37,834 nucleotides of DNA from NCBI GenBank assembly GCA_023434825.1, contig JAEYSH010000195.1:1-37834 (forward strand), in the 5' to 3' direction. Shown here one piece after another: positions 8,006 to 16,762 of the stretch. This DNA comes from Methanobacteriota archaeon. GTDB taxonomy: Archaea > Methanobacteriota > Methanobacteria > Methanobacteriales > Methanobacteriaceae. Position 1 is the stretch's first letter; each line of letters opens with the position of its first letter. Made by a program: the position numbers and the translations under genes. The notes beneath the pieces were generated by a model. It was not told the DNA's origin. It searched no databases and worked only from the letters and a program-made list of their open reading frames with translations.

Positions 8006-8314
8006 ATGACTGATAACGAACTTAAAGCAATGGCAGTAAGAGTATTTAGTAATTTAAAGAGCGTTGAGATAGCAAAAAATCCAGATGCTTCAGAAGAAGT
8101 AGGAATGGATGTAAGGGAGATGTTATTGGGATTTGATACCAAAGAAGCTGTTAGTGAAGCTTTGACTGCTATAACTGAAAATATGGATACCGACAATGAC
8201 ATGGAAGCAGAAGATATCGCTGTTGTGATAACAAGAACTCCAATAATGACTGCAAATGGACAATGGTTCATTGAAATGGATGCAGATGATTTTGCGCACT
8301 ATTTTGAAGAGTAA
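8006..8314 (+). CDS. Acidic conserved hypothetical protein
   Basis: A 102-residue, strongly acidic protein of unknown function (MTDNELKAMAVRVFSNLKSV at the start, DADDFAHYFEE at the end). It appears to be a compact helical domain followed by a beta hairpin (IAVVITRTPIMTANGQWFIEM). The ATG at 8006 was chosen because GGTGAT lies 4-5 bases upstream; a TTG at 7994 would place that site inside the gene. A terminator-like stem-loop follows the stop. I know of no characterised relative. Confidence 0.65.
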   Translation: MTDNELKAMAVRVFSNLKSVEIAKNPDASEEVGMDVREMLLGFDTKEAVSEALTAITENMDTDNDMEAEDIAVVITRTPIMTANGQWFIEMDADDFAHYFEE

Positions 8315-8315
8315 A

Positions 8316-8350
8316 TAAGGACATTAGTCCTTAAAAATTATTTTTTATTT
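8316..8350. terminator. Stem-loop plus T tract between convergent genes
   Basis: TAAGGAC-ATTA-GTCCTTA (8316-8333) is a perfect 7-base stem with a 4-base loop that starts one base after the stop codon at 8312-8314, followed by ATTTTTTATTTTT. It would suit termination of the upstream gene, and it lies just past the end of the convergent helicase gene. Confidence 0.55.
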
Positions 8351-10942
8351 TTAATTAGTACTTTCGCCACTAATTTCATTCACTATTGCCTGATGCATTC
8401 GTCTAATAAATTCAATTCTTTCTTCGTATTTTAAAACATCTAGATAGCACTGTGCAACAAGATTAAAAGCAAATGGGGATGGTATAGTGGTATTTATCTG
8501 CTTAATTTCAAGTTGACCGCTTTCTATAAACTCTAAAACTCTTTTAGCATTTTTTACGTCCATAAAGTCTTCAATTACTTCTCTTCTTGCTTCTTTTAAT
8601 ATTGAAAAGTTTTCATCAAGTTCTTTTACAAATTTTAGAAGAATTTTACCTTTAACCTGCTGCCTGCCAACACTCTTTTCTTTTCCTTTATATCGTCGCA
8701 GAATCATTAAAGCCCTTCCAGCACAGTGTCTGAATCTTCCAGCAAGTGTTTCAGTTTTTTCAATAGCATGAATTAATATTTCCTCTAAATTTTCAGAATT
8801 AAGGTCATTAAATGCTTCTAAACCTCCAATTTTACCTTCTGAACTTAAATAAAATCCATTATCAGATATTGATATCATTACATCTCTTCTGTATTTTTTA
8901 GCAATCAAATAAGCTACAGCACGTGATAAAGCATCGTTTACCCTTCTACCAAAGCATGTGTGAAAAACAACGAATTTCCTATCCCCAAAACCTTTATAAT
9001 GCTCAATAAGTATCTTTTTACTGCTTGGAATTATTGCATAAAGATACTGTTCTTTGAAATATTCATAAATAGAGTTAGATGCATTATAATCCACATAGAG
9101 ATATTCATGAATGAAATCTATAATTTCTTCTTTACTTCGATCTGCCTGAAATTTTCCCTCCATTATAGCACGGAACCTTTGAATTTCAAGTGCAAGGTCA
9201 AAGGACAAAGGAAGTTGTTCTGAAAACCATGAAGGAATACTTGGAGGTCCTGATGATGGAGTAACATTAATTGTCATTCCTCGAGCATAATTAAATCTAT
9301 AAATTCTACCACCAAGAACAAATGTATCTCCTTTTTGGAGCTTTTCCATGAAATCTTCTTCTACATGACCAACTACCTGATCTCCCCATTTAACTCTTGC
9401 TGAAGATCTATCTGGAATTGTCCCTATATTTGTGGAATACAGCATTCTTGCAAGTTTACCCCTTTTTCCAAACATGTTGGTATCATAGTCAATCCATATT
9501 TTGGCATAGACATATCTATCCTCTAGATCGGTATATTCGCCTGCTAAATAGCTTAAAACATTTAAATAATCATCTTCTGTGAGATTTCTATAACAGTAAC
9601 TCCTTTTTACGAGGTCATAAACTAAATCTATATCCTGTCGTTCTTCAATAGCCATGCCATAAATGTGCTGTGATAAAACATCGAGACAGTTTTCTGAAAT
9701 GTTTATTTCATCTATTTTACCTTCAACTGCATTTTTTAAGATTAAAGAGCACTCAACCAGGTCATCACGGTCAATTACTATAATTCTTCCCTTTGATTTT
9801 TCGTGAAGTTGATGTCCACTTCTACCTATACGTTGTAATGCTCTTGAAACTGATTTTGGAGAGCTAATAAGTATTACAAGGTCAATGTATCCAATATCAA
9901 TCCCAAGTTCCAGTGATGTGGATGATACAACTACTTTAAGTTCCCCATCTTTTAGTTTATTCTCTGTTTCAAGCCTTAATTCTTTCGAAAGTGAAGAATG
10001 ATGAGCCATTATATTATTTTCATCATATTTGTCTTTAAATCTCTTTTTGAGGTTAAAAACAACACTTTCTGTACCGCTTCTTGTATTTGTAAAAATTAAT
10101 GTTGTTTTATGAGCCTGTATTAACTCATTTAAAAGTTCATACGTAGCATTGGTAACTTCCTTTGGATCTTCATTTATTATATCGTCAACAGGACATAATA
10201 CTTTCATATCCAGTTGTTTTAAATAATTAACATCTATTACTTTACAATCTCTCTCCATTCCGTAGTCATATCCAACTAAATATCTTGCTACTTTTTCTAA
10301 TGGAGATACAGTGGCACTTAACCCAATTCTTGTAAAGTTACCGGCTAGATTCTGTAATCTTTCCAGGGTTAAACTAAGGTGAACACCCCTTTTATTTTCT
10401 GCCAGCGAATGTATTTCATCTACTATAACATATCCAACATCTTTAAGCTTCTCTCTAAATTTTGGAGCAACGAGTAATATGGATAGTGTTTCTGGTGTTG
10501 TAATTAGGATATGAGGAGGCTTTTTAAGCATTTTTGTTCTTTCATACTGGCTGGTATCTCCAGTACGGACTGCTTTTCTTATTCCAAGTTCATATCCTGC
10601 AATTTTTTCAATTTCACTTAAAGGTTCCTCTAAATTTTTTTCAATATCATTATCAAGGGCTTTAAGCGGCGAAACATAAATGCAATATACTTTATCTTCT
10701 AACTTGCCCATTTCAGACATCATGGTTAACTGGCTAATAATGGAAAGAAAAGCAGTGAGTGTTTTTCCAGACCCTGTAGGAGAAGAAATAAGAGTATTGT
10801 TTCCTTTATGAATATCCATTATTGCATATCTTTGAGCTTCTGTAAATCCCTCAAATTTACCCTTAAACCAATCTTTAACATGGGGATGAAGTAATTTATA
10901 AATTGATTCTTCTTTGTATAGTTTTTCCTGTTTTTCTATCAT
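8351..10942 (-). CDS. lhr: Lhr-type superfamily 2 helicase
   Basis: An 863-residue DEAD/DEAH-like helicase of the Lhr-Core class. Visible motifs are Q-like FTEAQRYAI (33-41), Walker A SPTGSGKT (54-61), DEIH (motif II), GLSAT (motif III), TNTRSGTESVVF (motif IV) and LELGIDIG with ALQRIGRSGH (motifs V and VI). The length and the C-terminal winged-helix and beta-rich region fit the archaeal Lhr family, 3'-5' translocases that unwind branched or RNA-containing duplexes in repair. The ATG at 10942 follows the phosphoesterase gene by 21 bases on the same strand. This pairing recalls bacterial Lhr/PdeM repair neighbourhoods. Confidence 0.92.
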   Translation of the reverse strand: MIEKQEKLYKEESIYKLLHPHVKDWFKGKFEGFTEAQRYAIMDIHKGNNTLISSPTGSGKTLTAFLSIISQLTMMSEMGKLEDKVYCIYVSPLKALDNDIEKNLEEPLSEIEKIAGYELGIRKAVRTGDTSQYERTKMLKKPPHILITTPETLSILLVAPKFREKLKDVGYVIVDEIHSLAENKRGVHLSLTLERLQNLAGNFTRIGLSATVSPLEKVARYLVGYDYGMERDCKVIDVNYLKQLDMKVLCPVDDIINEDPKEVTNATYELLNELIQAHKTTLIFTNTRSGTESVVFNLKKRFKDKYDENNIMAHHSSLSKELRLETENKLKDGELKVVVSSTSLELGIDIGYIDLVILISSPKSVSRALQRIGRSGHQLHEKSKGRIIVIDRDDLVECSLILKNAVEGKIDEINISENCLDVLSQHIYGMAIEERQDIDLVYDLVKRSYCYRNLTEDDYLNVLSYLAGEYTDLEDRYVYAKIWIDYDTNMFGKRGKLARMLYSTNIGTIPDRSSARVKWGDQVVGHVEEDFMEKLQKGDTFVLGGRIYRFNYARGMTINVTPSSGPPSIPSWFSEQLPLSFDLALEIQRFRAIMEGKFQADRSKEEIIDFIHEYLYVDYNASNSIYEYFKEQYLYAIIPSSKKILIEHYKGFGDRKFVVFHTCFGRRVNDALSRAVAYLIAKKYRRDVMISISDNGFYLSSEGKIGGLEAFNDLNSENLEEILIHAIEKTETLAGRFRHCAGRALMILRRYKGKEKSVGRQQVKGKILLKFVKELDENFSILKEARREVIEDFMDVKNAKRVLEFIESGQLEIKQINTTIPSPFAFNLVAQCYLDVLKYEERIEFIRRMHQAIVNEISGESTN

Positions 10943-10963
10943 TTTATCTTTAATTAAATTATT

Positions 10964-11737
10964 TTAGTTAGTATTAATCTGTAGAATATTTCTTAATTTC
11001 CCGAAATTTAAAACTTCAAAGTTTTCTACGCCGTAAACTTCGAAATTTTCAAGTGATACTCCTTTTAATAATGGAGAAATTGTTTTTTGCTGCAATACAT
11101 CTGATCCTTCGGTTATAAAATTAAATGAAGGTGTTATTATAATTTTTTTGTTACCAATTTTCCCTTTAAGGTAACATTTGACTTTTTCTACTCTTTCGCC
11201 ATTTCTAAGTCCAATACTTGGATGTTCATGACCTATTACTATTATTTCTTCACAGAGGTCATTAAATTTTTCAGGTATTTTATCTCCATGAGTTATCAAA
11301 AAATTTTCTACAGAGTAATGATCATAAACATCTAAATGACTTTTTTCGGCTATAAATCGCGTAAAATTATCATGATTTCCCTTAATCAGAATTATCTCCT
11401 TAAAATTATCTTTAAGGAATTCTATAAAGTTCATAACTTCATTCCATTCTTGTCTGGTGATTTTTGAAAATTCATGTTTTAAATCACCATTAACTATTAT
11501 TTTTGATGCATCTGATTCATCAATAATCTCTTTCAGGCGACTTATTATCTTTTTATATTGAAACCTTGGTATCATTAAACCTTCTTTATTTAAAGCATAT
11601 TCATAGCCCAGATGAAGGTCAGAAATAATAAGATAGTCTTCTATTTGAAGCGCAGAGTCTATTATTTTTGCACCATAAATTTCATTATTTTTCATATAGA
11701 TCGTTATACTTTTTAGTAGGTAAGGATATGAACTCAT
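10964..11737 (-). CDS. PdeM/SbcD-related archaeal metallophosphoesterase
   Basis: A calcineurin-like phosphoesterase of 257 residues of the archaeal type sometimes called SbcD-related. The motifs are SDLHLGYE, NGDLKHEF, KGNHDNF, THGDKIP and GHEHPS. Bacterial homologues (PdeM) sit beside Lhr helicase, a DNA ligase and an exonuclease in DNA-damage loci; here the helicase follows directly, so a role in repair is a reasonable inference. No ligase or exonuclease is adjacent. The ATG at 11737 lacks a ribosome binding site; an ATG 14 codons in (11695) is a possible alternative start, since the family core begins after it. Confidence 0.85.
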   Translation of the reverse strand: MSSYPYLLKSITIYMKNNEIYGAKIIDSALQIEDYLIISDLHLGYEYALNKEGLMIPRFQYKKIISRLKEIIDESDASKIIVNGDLKHEFSKITRQEWNEVMNFIEFLKDNFKEIILIKGNHDNFTRFIAEKSHLDVYDHYSVENFLITHGDKIPEKFNDLCEEIIVIGHEHPSIGLRNGERVEKVKCYLKGKIGNKKIIITPSFNFITEGSDVLQQKTISPLLKGVSLENFEVYGVENFEVLNFGKLRNILQINTN

Positions 11738-11898
11738 TTCATGTATATATTATTTTCTATAGATCAAAATTCTATATTTATGTTTAAATAATTTATATAG
11801 CATTATATATGAACTAGAAAATACTTATAAGATATAAATCAAGGATATTACTAGAAATACTTATTAATAGTTATTTAAAAAGATGATGGAGATAATTT

Positions 11899-12459
11899 AT
11901 GGAAGAGCTTATTAAAAACTTAAAAAATGATGATGCTGAAGTTAGAAAAGAAGCGGCGGAAAAAATTGGTGAATCAGGAGATACCAATGGAATTGAACCT
12001 TTAATAGAAACATTTAATGATGAAAATCCCCAGGTTAGATTCCAAGCAGCTAAATCTTTAGCATTAATAGGTGAACCTGCTATTGAACCACTAATTACTG
12101 CTTTAAAAAGTGATGAAAGTGAAAATCTTAAAAAATATGCAACACTTGCACTTAAAGACATTGGGGATGTCAGTGTGGTGGATAATTTAATTGAAGTTTT
12201 AGATGATGATAATTTTGCTGTAAGAAAATTCGCTGCCAAAGCTCTTGGCGAAATGGGGGATGTAAAAGCTTTAGATCCTTTAATAGTAACTCTAACTGAT
12301 GATGATTGGGGAGTTCGAATGGCTGCACTTAAGGCACTTGGAGATTTAGGTGATGAAAGAGCTGTTGATCCAATAAAAAAAGCTAGAAGAGCAGCAACTG
12401 GAGATAAAGACTTTAAAAAAGTAGCAAATAAAGCTTTAAAGAAAATTAACAAAAAATAA
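11899..12459 (+). CDS. HEAT-repeat (PBS lyase-like) protein
   Basis: A 186-residue protein made of about five tandem 31-residue HEAT repeats. Each carries a pattern like D..VR..AA.AL..GD..A..PLI.AL.DD, for example VRKEAAEKIGESGD, VRFQAAKSLALIGE and VRKFAAKALGEMGD. Such repeats form a curved solenoid for protein binding. Phycobilisome lyase activity is only the origin of the family name and is not implied here. The last segment (VDPIKKARRAATGDKDFKKV) is basic. The ATG at 11899 has GGAGA nearby. The gene converges with the coiled-coil gene, their stops being 5 bases apart. Confidence 0.85.
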   Translation: MEELIKNLKNDDAEVRKEAAEKIGESGDTNGIEPLIETFNDENPQVRFQAAKSLALIGEPAIEPLITALKSDESENLKKYATLALKDIGDVSVVDNLIEVLDDDNFAVRKFAAKALGEMGDVKALDPLIVTLTDDDWGVRMAALKALGDLGDERAVDPIKKARRAATGDKDFKKVANKALKKINKK

Positions 12460-12464
12460 TCCAT

Positions 12465-13160
12465 TTATTTTTTTATTTTATTAAAAATATTATTTACTAT
12501 GCCTCTTTTTTCTAGATTTTTAATTTGTTTGTCTTTTTCTTCTACCACATTCCATAGAAGTTCATGACTTTTTTTTAATTTATCGTATTTTTCTTCAGTT
12601 AATTCCAATTCATATTTCTTATTTTTGATAGTTTGCTTTTCTAATTCTATTAAAGCATTTAATCTATTAATTTCACGTTGAAGTACATTATTAGAATCAT
12701 TAACATTATTATAATCTTTTTCAATTCTTTTTAAATCTTCAATTATTTTATTAAGTCTTTCAATTTCTAATTTATACTCATAAACAATATCATCAAGCTT
12801 TAACTGGAATTTTTTATTTAATTTATCTTCTAAAAGATTATTTTCAACATTATTATCCTTTATTTGTTTAATTTCATCCTTTAAATCTTTAATTTCATCG
12901 TCTTTATCATTTAAAGAATTTTTTAATTTTTCAAGACTTAATTCCTTAACCTTTGATTTTTGTTGTTCATATTCAAAATCTTCAGTACTTAAGATAACAA
13001 TATCTTCAACTTCCTGAAATTTAGTGCCTTCAATTTGATCCTTTCTAACTGGGATCATATATCTACGGCTTACCTGTTCACTGCCATCTTTAGACTTTTT
13101 CTTAGTCTTTCTTTCATACTTCTTGAGTTTACAGTATAAAACAGGGATTTTATCTTTCAT
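12465..13160 (-). CDS. Coiled-coil hypothetical protein
   Basis: A 231-residue protein with a basic, beta-like N-terminal part (1-60: LYCKLKKYERKTKKKSKDG, then RRYMIPVRKDQI) and a long heptad-rich, charged coiled coil (about 65-215), ending in a basic tail (NIFNKIKK). The long coil suggests a dimer or scaffold. There is no signal peptide or membrane segment and I cannot name a function. The ATG at 13160 lies about 26 bases downstream of a TATA box, so the transcript is probably leaderless. Confidence 0.65.
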   Translation of the reverse strand: MKDKIPVLYCKLKKYERKTKKKSKDGSEQVSRRYMIPVRKDQIEGTKFQEVEDIVILSTEDFEYEQQKSKVKELSLEKLKNSLNDKDDEIKDLKDEIKQIKDNNVENNLLEDKLNKKFQLKLDDIVYEYKLEIERLNKIIEDLKRIEKDYNNVNDSNNVLQREINRLNALIELEKQTIKNKKYELELTEEKYDKLKKSHELLWNVVEEKDKQIKNLEKRGIVNNIFNKIKK

Positions 13161-13179
13161 TGATATGATTATTATAGTA

Positions 13180-13191
13180 CTATTATATATG
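13180..13191 (-). promoter_or_regulatory. TATA box for leaderless coiled-coil gene
   Basis: On the minus strand CATATATAATAG is centred about 26 bases upstream of the ATG at 13160, the usual distance from an archaeal TATA box to the transcription start. There is no ribosome binding site before the ATG, which fits leaderless initiation. Confidence 0.45.
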
Positions 13192-13269
13192 TTTGAGCAT
13201 TAAATGCACAGAAAACAAGATTAAATGTTATAATAAATTATTTAGTAAAAAAGAAACAATAGTATCATT

Positions 13270-13737
13270 ATGAAATCATCTGATGAACCTAAAAAAATAA
13301 TGATCTATTCAGCTAAAACTGGAAAAATAGAATTAAAGGATAAGGTTATAAAGACTGATGATGAGTGGAAAGAGATTCTCACACCCAATGAATTTAGTGT
13401 TGCAAGAAAACAGGGCACAGAACCAGCTTTTACTGGAAAATATCATGACTGTCATGAAGATGGGATATACAAGTGTGTTTGCTGTGATATAGATTTATTC
13501 GATTCAAAAACGAAGTTTGAATCAGGAACTGGTTGGCCAAGTTTTTGGGAACCAATTTCAGAAGAAAATGTCGAAACACGTACAGATACAAGTCATTTTA
13601 TGGTTAGAACTGAAGCATTATGTGCCCTTTGTGATGCACATCTTGGACATATCTTTGATGACGGACCGCCACCAACAGGCAAAAGATATTGCATGAATTC
13701 CGCTGCTTTAAAGTTTATAAAAAGAGATAGCTTATAA
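13270..13737 (+). CDS. msrB: Peptide-methionine (R)-S-oxide reductase
   Basis: A 155-residue MsrB that reduces the R form of methionine sulfoxide in damaged proteins. The structural zinc ligands are Cys69/Cys72 (CVCC) and Cys118/Cys121 (CALC). The catalytic cysteine is Cys141 in the conserved RYCMNSAALKF. The GTGWPSFWEP and HLGHIFDDG motifs complete the active site. Cys61 or Cys71 could be a resolving cysteine. MsrA is not adjacent. The ATG at 13270 lacks a ribosome binding site. The gene is single, converging with the nitrilase-superfamily gene. Confidence 0.95.
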   Translation: MKSSDEPKKIMIYSAKTGKIELKDKVIKTDDEWKEILTPNEFSVARKQGTEPAFTGKYHDCHEDGIYKCVCCDIDLFDSKTKFESGTGWPSFWEPISEENVETRTDTSHFMVRTEALCALCDAHLGHIFDDGPPPTGKRYCMNSAALKFIKRDSL

Positions 13738-13763
13738 TTCTTATTAATTTATATATTAATTTT

Positions 13764-14588
13764 TTATTTTTCAATTAAACTGTATATATCGTCCCTTCTA
13801 TTTTTCAGCACTGTTAACTCTCTTCTAACTCTATTTATGTTATCTAAATTAATATCTGCATAAATAATCTCTTCATTTTCTGAGGCTCTGGCCAATATAT
13901 TGCCCCATGGGTCTGTGATCATAGAATTACCATAAGCAACATATGAAAGTTCTTCATTCCTTGCTGGCGACGCTGCTGCCATAAACACTTGATTATCTAC
14001 AGATCGTCCCCGTACTAATAATTCCCAATGAGCAGGGCCAGTAGTCATATTAAAAGCTCCGGGAACAATAATTAAATTAACACCCTTAAGAGCCATAATC
14101 CTTAATAATTCTGGAAACCTCATATCATAACAGATTGCAATTCCAATTTTTGTAAAAGGTGTATCAAAAATTCCAATTCTATTTCCAGCACTAATTGTAT
14201 CTGATTCTTTAAATTTAATTGTAGGCGTATCAATATCAAATAAATGCATCTTTCTATAATAATCTATTATTTCACCTTTATTATCAAAAATAAAGCTTGA
14301 ATTGTAAATTTCATCATTTTCAAGTTCGGGTATAGATCCTGCAACTACATAAACATTGTTTTCTTTTGAAGCTTCAGATATTGCATTAAGAGTTTCACTA
14401 TTCTCCCTTTCCTCAGCGTACTCTTTAAATTTTGAATTATCATATGGACAATTAAACATTTCGGGTAAAATAATTAAATCCGCATTTTTTGAAGCTTTCT
14501 TTATCATTTCTAAAGCTCGATTAATGTTGGATTCCTTATTATCAATTACTTTTAACTGGCATATGGCAATATTAAAATGTTTTTTCAT
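13764..14588 (-). CDS. Carbon-nitrogen hydrolase (nitrilase superfamily, Nit2/omega-amidase-like)
   Basis: A 274-residue nitrilase-superfamily amidase. The catalytic triad is Glu43 (LPEMFNCPY), Lys113 (YRKMHLFD) and Cys153 (AICYDMRFPE). The FPELLR context and the length match the Nit2/omega-amidase branch, which hydrolyses alpha-keto-glutaramate or similar omega-amides; other branches (repair of deaminated metabolites, N-carbamoyl amidases) cannot be excluded. It is a cytosolic enzyme. The ATG at 14588 is used. No transaminase gene is adjacent. Confidence 0.88.
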   Translation of the reverse strand: MKKHFNIAICQLKVIDNKESNINRALEMIKKASKNADLIILPEMFNCPYDNSKFKEYAEERENSETLNAISEASKENNVYVVAGSIPELENDEIYNSSFIFDNKGEIIDYYRKMHLFDIDTPTIKFKESDTISAGNRIGIFDTPFTKIGIAICYDMRFPELLRIMALKGVNLIIVPGAFNMTTGPAHWELLVRGRSVDNQVFMAAASPARNEELSYVAYGNSMITDPWGNILARASENEEIIYADINLDNINRVRRELTVLKNRRDDIYSLIEK

Positions 14589-14728
14589 AAATTTACACCC
14601 AAATTAAAAAAATTTGCTTAAACTAATATGTGAAGTTTATTTATTTTAATTGTTTATATGAATTAAAAAATAATATATAATAAATCCCTAAATTTATTGG
14701 AAATTATATTTACATTTGAGGTGTCTGA

Positions 14729-15010
14729 ATGGATAATGAAAATAATAATACGGAAAAAAATGTTTTAGAACCTAAATCTAATGAATTAAGGAAATCTAAA
14801 GAGATTGAGGCTGTTGTTGATGATTATATCGGCGACCTAGAAAAAAATGGGGAATTATCCAACGTTTTCCAGTTTACTAAAGAAATGGCCAATATAGTAC
14901 TCTTTTTAGCTGAAAATGATCGGGATGGAACACTATTTAGCTTTATTACTGATTATTTGAGTAAAATGATGGATAAAGGTAAGATTTTAAGACAGGAAAA
15001 GGGATTATAA
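14729..15010 (+). CDS. Small hypothetical protein
   Basis: A 93-residue protein with a polar, disordered-looking N-terminus (DNENNNTEKNVLEPKSNE) and a helical remainder. It carries the segment VDDYIGDLEKNGELSNVFQF. I do not recognise it. The ATG at 14729 is preceded by GAGGTG with a 5-base spacer, strong support that it is translated. It converges with the glutaredoxin-like gene. Confidence 0.6.
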   Translation: MDNENNNTEKNVLEPKSNELRKSKEIEAVVDDYIGDLEKNGELSNVFQFTKEMANIVLFLAENDRDGTLFSFITDYLSKMMDKGKILRQEKGL

Positions 15011-15034
15011 TATTAAAAAATAAATGTAAAAAAA

Positions 15035-15286
15035 TTAATCTTTTATTCCCATTAAATTAGAAAACTCCTTTGGATTATATCCTACAACTATATCTTCCCC
15101 TATTTTAACATAAGGGAATCCATTAGCTCCATGATTTCTCATTTCTTTTAATATTTCTTCCCTGGTTTCATCATCAGTTAAATCATAATCCGTATACTCA
15201 AATGGAATTTCATGTTCCCTAAAAAAGCTTTTTGTTTTTTTACACCACGGACAGGTGCTTAATGTATACATTTTTACATTTTTCAT
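15035..15286 (-). CDS. Glutaredoxin-like thiol oxidoreductase
   Basis: An 83-residue thioredoxin-fold protein with the redox motif CPWC (Cys12, Cys15) and the cis-proline loop GFPYVKIG (Pro58). It is short like the NrdH/glutaredoxin-like redoxins of methanogens. In this lineage, where glutathione is absent, electrons would come from a thioredoxin or F420-linked reductase; the partner is unknown. The GAGGTAAAAT sequence before the ATG at 15286 is a strong ribosome binding site. It could support MsrB, but they are 1.3 kb apart and on different strands. Confidence 0.88.
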   Translation of the reverse strand: MKNVKMYTLSTCPWCKKTKSFFREHEIPFEYTDYDLTDDETREEILKEMRNHGANGFPYVKIGEDIVVGYNPKEFSNLMGIKD

Positions 15287-15417
15287 ATTTTACCTCCTTT
15301 ATCATCTAATTTAAGTTTTAATATTTAATTTAATAGAATTCAGAGTATTTTTAAAGTATATTATTCATTACTTATTAATATTTTTATAATACGTAATATC
15401 TAAATTATCTAAAAGAA

Positions 15418-16311
15418 TTAATAAATAAAATTGAAACATTTATCAATAAAGTTCCGTGAAGTATTATAAGCTTCTTCATAGCTTACCCATTCTGGAATTT
15501 CATAAACAAATGTAGCACAGCCCGCAGAAGCAAGGGGTTTTGAAAATAAAGTTGCAGAATTAGTATGCTCTTTTATATTATCTGCTTTATAATAATTAAA
15601 TCCTGGAATAGATTGATTAACCATTTCTCCAAGTTTAACCGATTTTTCATCCATTTCAGGTGTTGCAATGTAAAAACCCTGGCCATAGCCCTGTTTGTGA
15701 TTATGACAAATTATTACAAGGTCACAATTAGATTTTAAAATATCTGGAATTATATAATCAACAGCTAGACCTACACCATTCGTTCTACCCACATTGTAGT
15801 TGTCTGGGTTATTAGTTACATCTATATCATAATGTACAATTTTCATATTAGATTTAAGCGGGTATTTAGAAATTAATTCATTCGTAACATTTTTTGATAA
15901 GCTTTCACGTGGATGTATTCCAGTAACAATTGCAATTGCCTTTGAATTTCCAACTAATGCAGTAGAACCAGCATAAACATCCTTTGTAACATAACCTCTC
16001 GTATCTGATCCAATAAGAGTATGATTATTCAATGTTTTAGGAATATCACTAAATAAAGTACCGTTTAAAAATATAAATGAAGGAATTAAAATTATGAGCG
16101 CAATTAGAAAGAATATACTTGCCTTCCGTCTATTATTTTTGTTAACTGGTTCAAATTGATTATGGTAACTATCTTCAAAGTACTCGTCGATATCTGTAAC
16201 TAGTATTAAATCTCCTCCACATTGACAATTGTCAAACAAATCGGGAGATTCATTTTCCTCAAGTTTATAGTAGCCATTACAGGATTTACAAACTAAATAA
16301 TATTCTTTCAC
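15418..16311 (-). CDS. Membrane protein with N-terminal zinc ribbon and M14-like metallopeptidase domain
   Basis: Numbering starts at the GTG at 16311. Residues 1-35 are a zinc ribbon (Cys8, Cys11, Cys29, Cys31) of a type I associate with Methanobacteriaceae. One transmembrane helix follows (about 65-84), and the remaining ~210 residues would be extracellular. There, TGIHPRESLS gives His133 and Glu136, HNH gives His203 and His205, and YEIPEW gives Glu271, arranged like the zinc triad and catalytic Glu of M14 carboxypeptidases or succinylglutamate desuccinylases. Action on the pseudomurein wall is a speculation. The reading frame extends to a TTG at 16368, but a TATA box at 16334-16350 would lie inside it. 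Confidence 0.6.
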   Translation of the reverse strand: MKEYYLVCKSCNGYYKLEENESPDLFDNCQCGGDLILVTDIDEYFEDSYHNQFEPVNKNNRRKASIFFLIALIILIPSFIFLNGTLFSDIPKTLNNHTLIGSDTRGYVTKDVYAGSTALVGNSKAIAIVTGIHPRESLSKNVTNELISKYPLKSNMKIVHYDIDVTNNPDNYNVGRTNGVGLAVDYIIPDILKSNCDLVIICHNHKQGYGQGFYIATPEMDEKSVKLGEMVNQSIPGFNYYKADNIKEHTNSATLFSKPLASAGCATFVYEIPEWVSYEEAYNTSRNFIDKCFNFIY

Positions 16312-16373
16312 ATTTTTATATATGATTAAACGTCTTTTATATATATTGATTATAATAAGTAATGACAAATACT

Positions 16374-16574
16374 TTAATCATTAATCAATTTAAAAGAATA
16401 TTCAACATTTTCATTTATGGAATTTGAAATAAAAGAACGTTTAATGTGTTTTAAAACTTTTTCTTTGGTTTTACCATATATAATAAATTTATTGGAAGCA
16501 CGAGCTATGTAATAATTTTTCTCCTTTTTTATAGAAACAGGAACTTCAATAAATATCTTTGATTTAATTTTCAT
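16374..16574 (-). CDS. HicB-like small protein without a HicA partner
   Basis: A 66-residue protein. The pattern YYIARASNKFIIYGKTKEKV followed by LKHIKRSF resembles the partly degraded RNase H-like fold of HicB antitoxins (Y.A...-YG.T.EEAL..I). HicB in toxin-antitoxin pairs neutralises the small HicA RNase; no HicA-sized gene lies on either side, so the toxin is absent or elsewhere. Solitary HicB-like proteins are common and need not be antitoxins. The gene ends 6 bases before the longest possible start of the metallopeptidase gene. Confidence 0.45.
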   Translation of the reverse strand: MKIKSKIFIEVPVSIKKEKNYYIARASNKFIIYGKTKEKVLKHIKRSFISNSINENVEYSFKLIND

Positions 16575-16762
16575 ACTATTTTATTTTGTAATCCTACCTA
16601 AATAAACCTCACTAAAAAATTGAAGTTATACTATTTTTTTAAAATGATTTTCATTAATTATAAAATATTTTCAAAATAAAATAATTATCACAAATATATT
16701 GAAAATAAATAACTTTTTATTTTTTAATCATGATTTTAAATTATAATCTACATAAATTAAAT

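Noticed and set aside
7951..8271. A 106-codon minus-strand frame overlapping the gene at 8006-8314.
   Set aside because: It is the antisense of a gene with a good ribosome binding site; the composition is low-complexity (serine, isoleucine, threonine) and typical of a shadow frame.
11871..12464. A 197-codon minus-strand frame antisense to the HEAT-repeat gene.
   Set aside because: The plus-strand frame encodes recognisable HEAT repeats; the antisense frame is a by-product of the repeated, biased codons.
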